A stretch of 14,416 nucleotides of DNA from Dunaliella salina. Its lineage: Eukaryota; Chlorophyta; Chlorophyceae; Chlamydomonadales; Dunaliellaceae. The notes below the pieces were generated by a model. The model was not told the DNA's origin. It searched no databases and worked only from the letters and a program-made list of their open reading frames with translations. A program made the position numbers and the translations under genes. The stretch covers positions 330,943 through 345,358 of the forward strand of contig MU069549.1 of NCBI GenBank assembly GCA_002284615.2. The letters run 5' to 3'. This document shows, in pieces, positions 14,128 through 14,416 of this stretch (its first letter is position 1; every line of letters begins with the position of its first letter).

Positions 14128-14416
14128 GGAAGAAAGAAAAAAAGGGCCCTCCTTTTTCAACCAGGTACATTGAGGAAAGGACCCTTAATTGATCCCGATC
14201 AAAGGACTCCCATTATGTCTCCCAGCCCATTTGGTAGGGCCCTACGATTAAAGGAGCTGGGCAAAGAACTTGGAGCTAAGGCCCTTAGGTCTTGAAAAGA
14301 CAAATCTCCTATGAATCGGGGCCTTTAAAAGCACAAAGCTGAATCAAAAGCAAAACAGCTTTGTTGCCATGCCAAAAATTGCGCGTAGAACCTTCCCAGA
14401 CAACCAGAAGTAATGG
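14128..14416. other. Unassigned interval, possibly older retroposon tail
   Basis: GGAAGAAAGAAAAAAAGGGCCC followed by ACATTGAGGAAAGGACCC has the same layout as 4108-4165 (A-rich run, then RCATTRAGGAAAGG). The insertion at 13988 thus landed in the A-rich end of an older repeat. The rest, to the window end, shows no frame or repeat I can name. Confidence 0.3.

Overview
The window is nuclear DNA from a eukaryote with a large, repeat-rich genome. The evidence is long CA/GT microsatellites, minisatellites, a tRNA-derived SINE with a clean target-site duplication, several non-LTR retrotransposon (LINE) fragments, TIR/MITE-like elements, and coding blocks bounded by GT-AG splice sites. No bacterial operon, ribosome-binding site or CRISPR array is visible. 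The lineage cannot be fixed from this sequence alone. The LINE protein (RNase H, then a Cys/His knuckle, then a nuclease-like tail) reminds me of elements in algae and early land plants, but that is a weak impression.

Layout. 1-570: AT-rich DNA with a perfect 22-bp palindrome. 571-1062: an element with long imperfect terminal inverted repeats. About 1170-2125: a degenerate minisatellite with a 45-bp unit that accounts for long spurious reading frames on both strands. 2378-5254: the most gene-like part, a candidate plus-strand split gene with exons 2378-2474, possibly 2536-2592, 3415-3513, and a terminal exon 4961-5254. All internal junctions read here are phase 0, so the reading frames join without a shift. 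The third exon has two decayed duplicates just downstream, and the introns carry a GT array, a G-rich tract and a 141-bp CA array.

5621-6065: two retroposon tails head to head. One is split by a 222-bp T-tailed tRNA-derived SINE flanked by an 11-bp target-site duplication. 6165-8011: a 1.85-kb noncoding TIR element with an 86-bp tandem array and an internal fold-back of about 198 bp that has the same ends. 8014-8677 and 9301-9947: two related noncoding hAT-like elements in inverted orientation; the second interrupts the 3' end of a LINE reading frame.

10240-13760: nested copies of an RNase H-bearing LINE. A plus-strand copy (10240-10965) carries a retroposon tail and abuts a minus-strand 5'-truncated copy (13352 down to 10966). 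The minus copy retains a post-RT linker, RNase H, a CCHC-like knuckle, a PD-(D/E)XK-like C-terminal region, a stop codon and a 3' UTR ending in a pyrimidine-rich tract. A more decayed copy of the same C-terminal region lies at 13497-13745. At 13988-14112 a stand-alone copy of the LINE 3' UTR is flanked by 15-bp direct repeats.

How the parts fit: the pyrimidine-rich LINE 3' end recurs in at least four detached copies, and its last 16-20 bases resemble the tail of the tRNA-derived SINE. This suggests one LINE machinery has mobilised both. All LINE reading frames seen here contain stops or frameshifts. The only sequence that looks like retained host coding DNA is the split gene.
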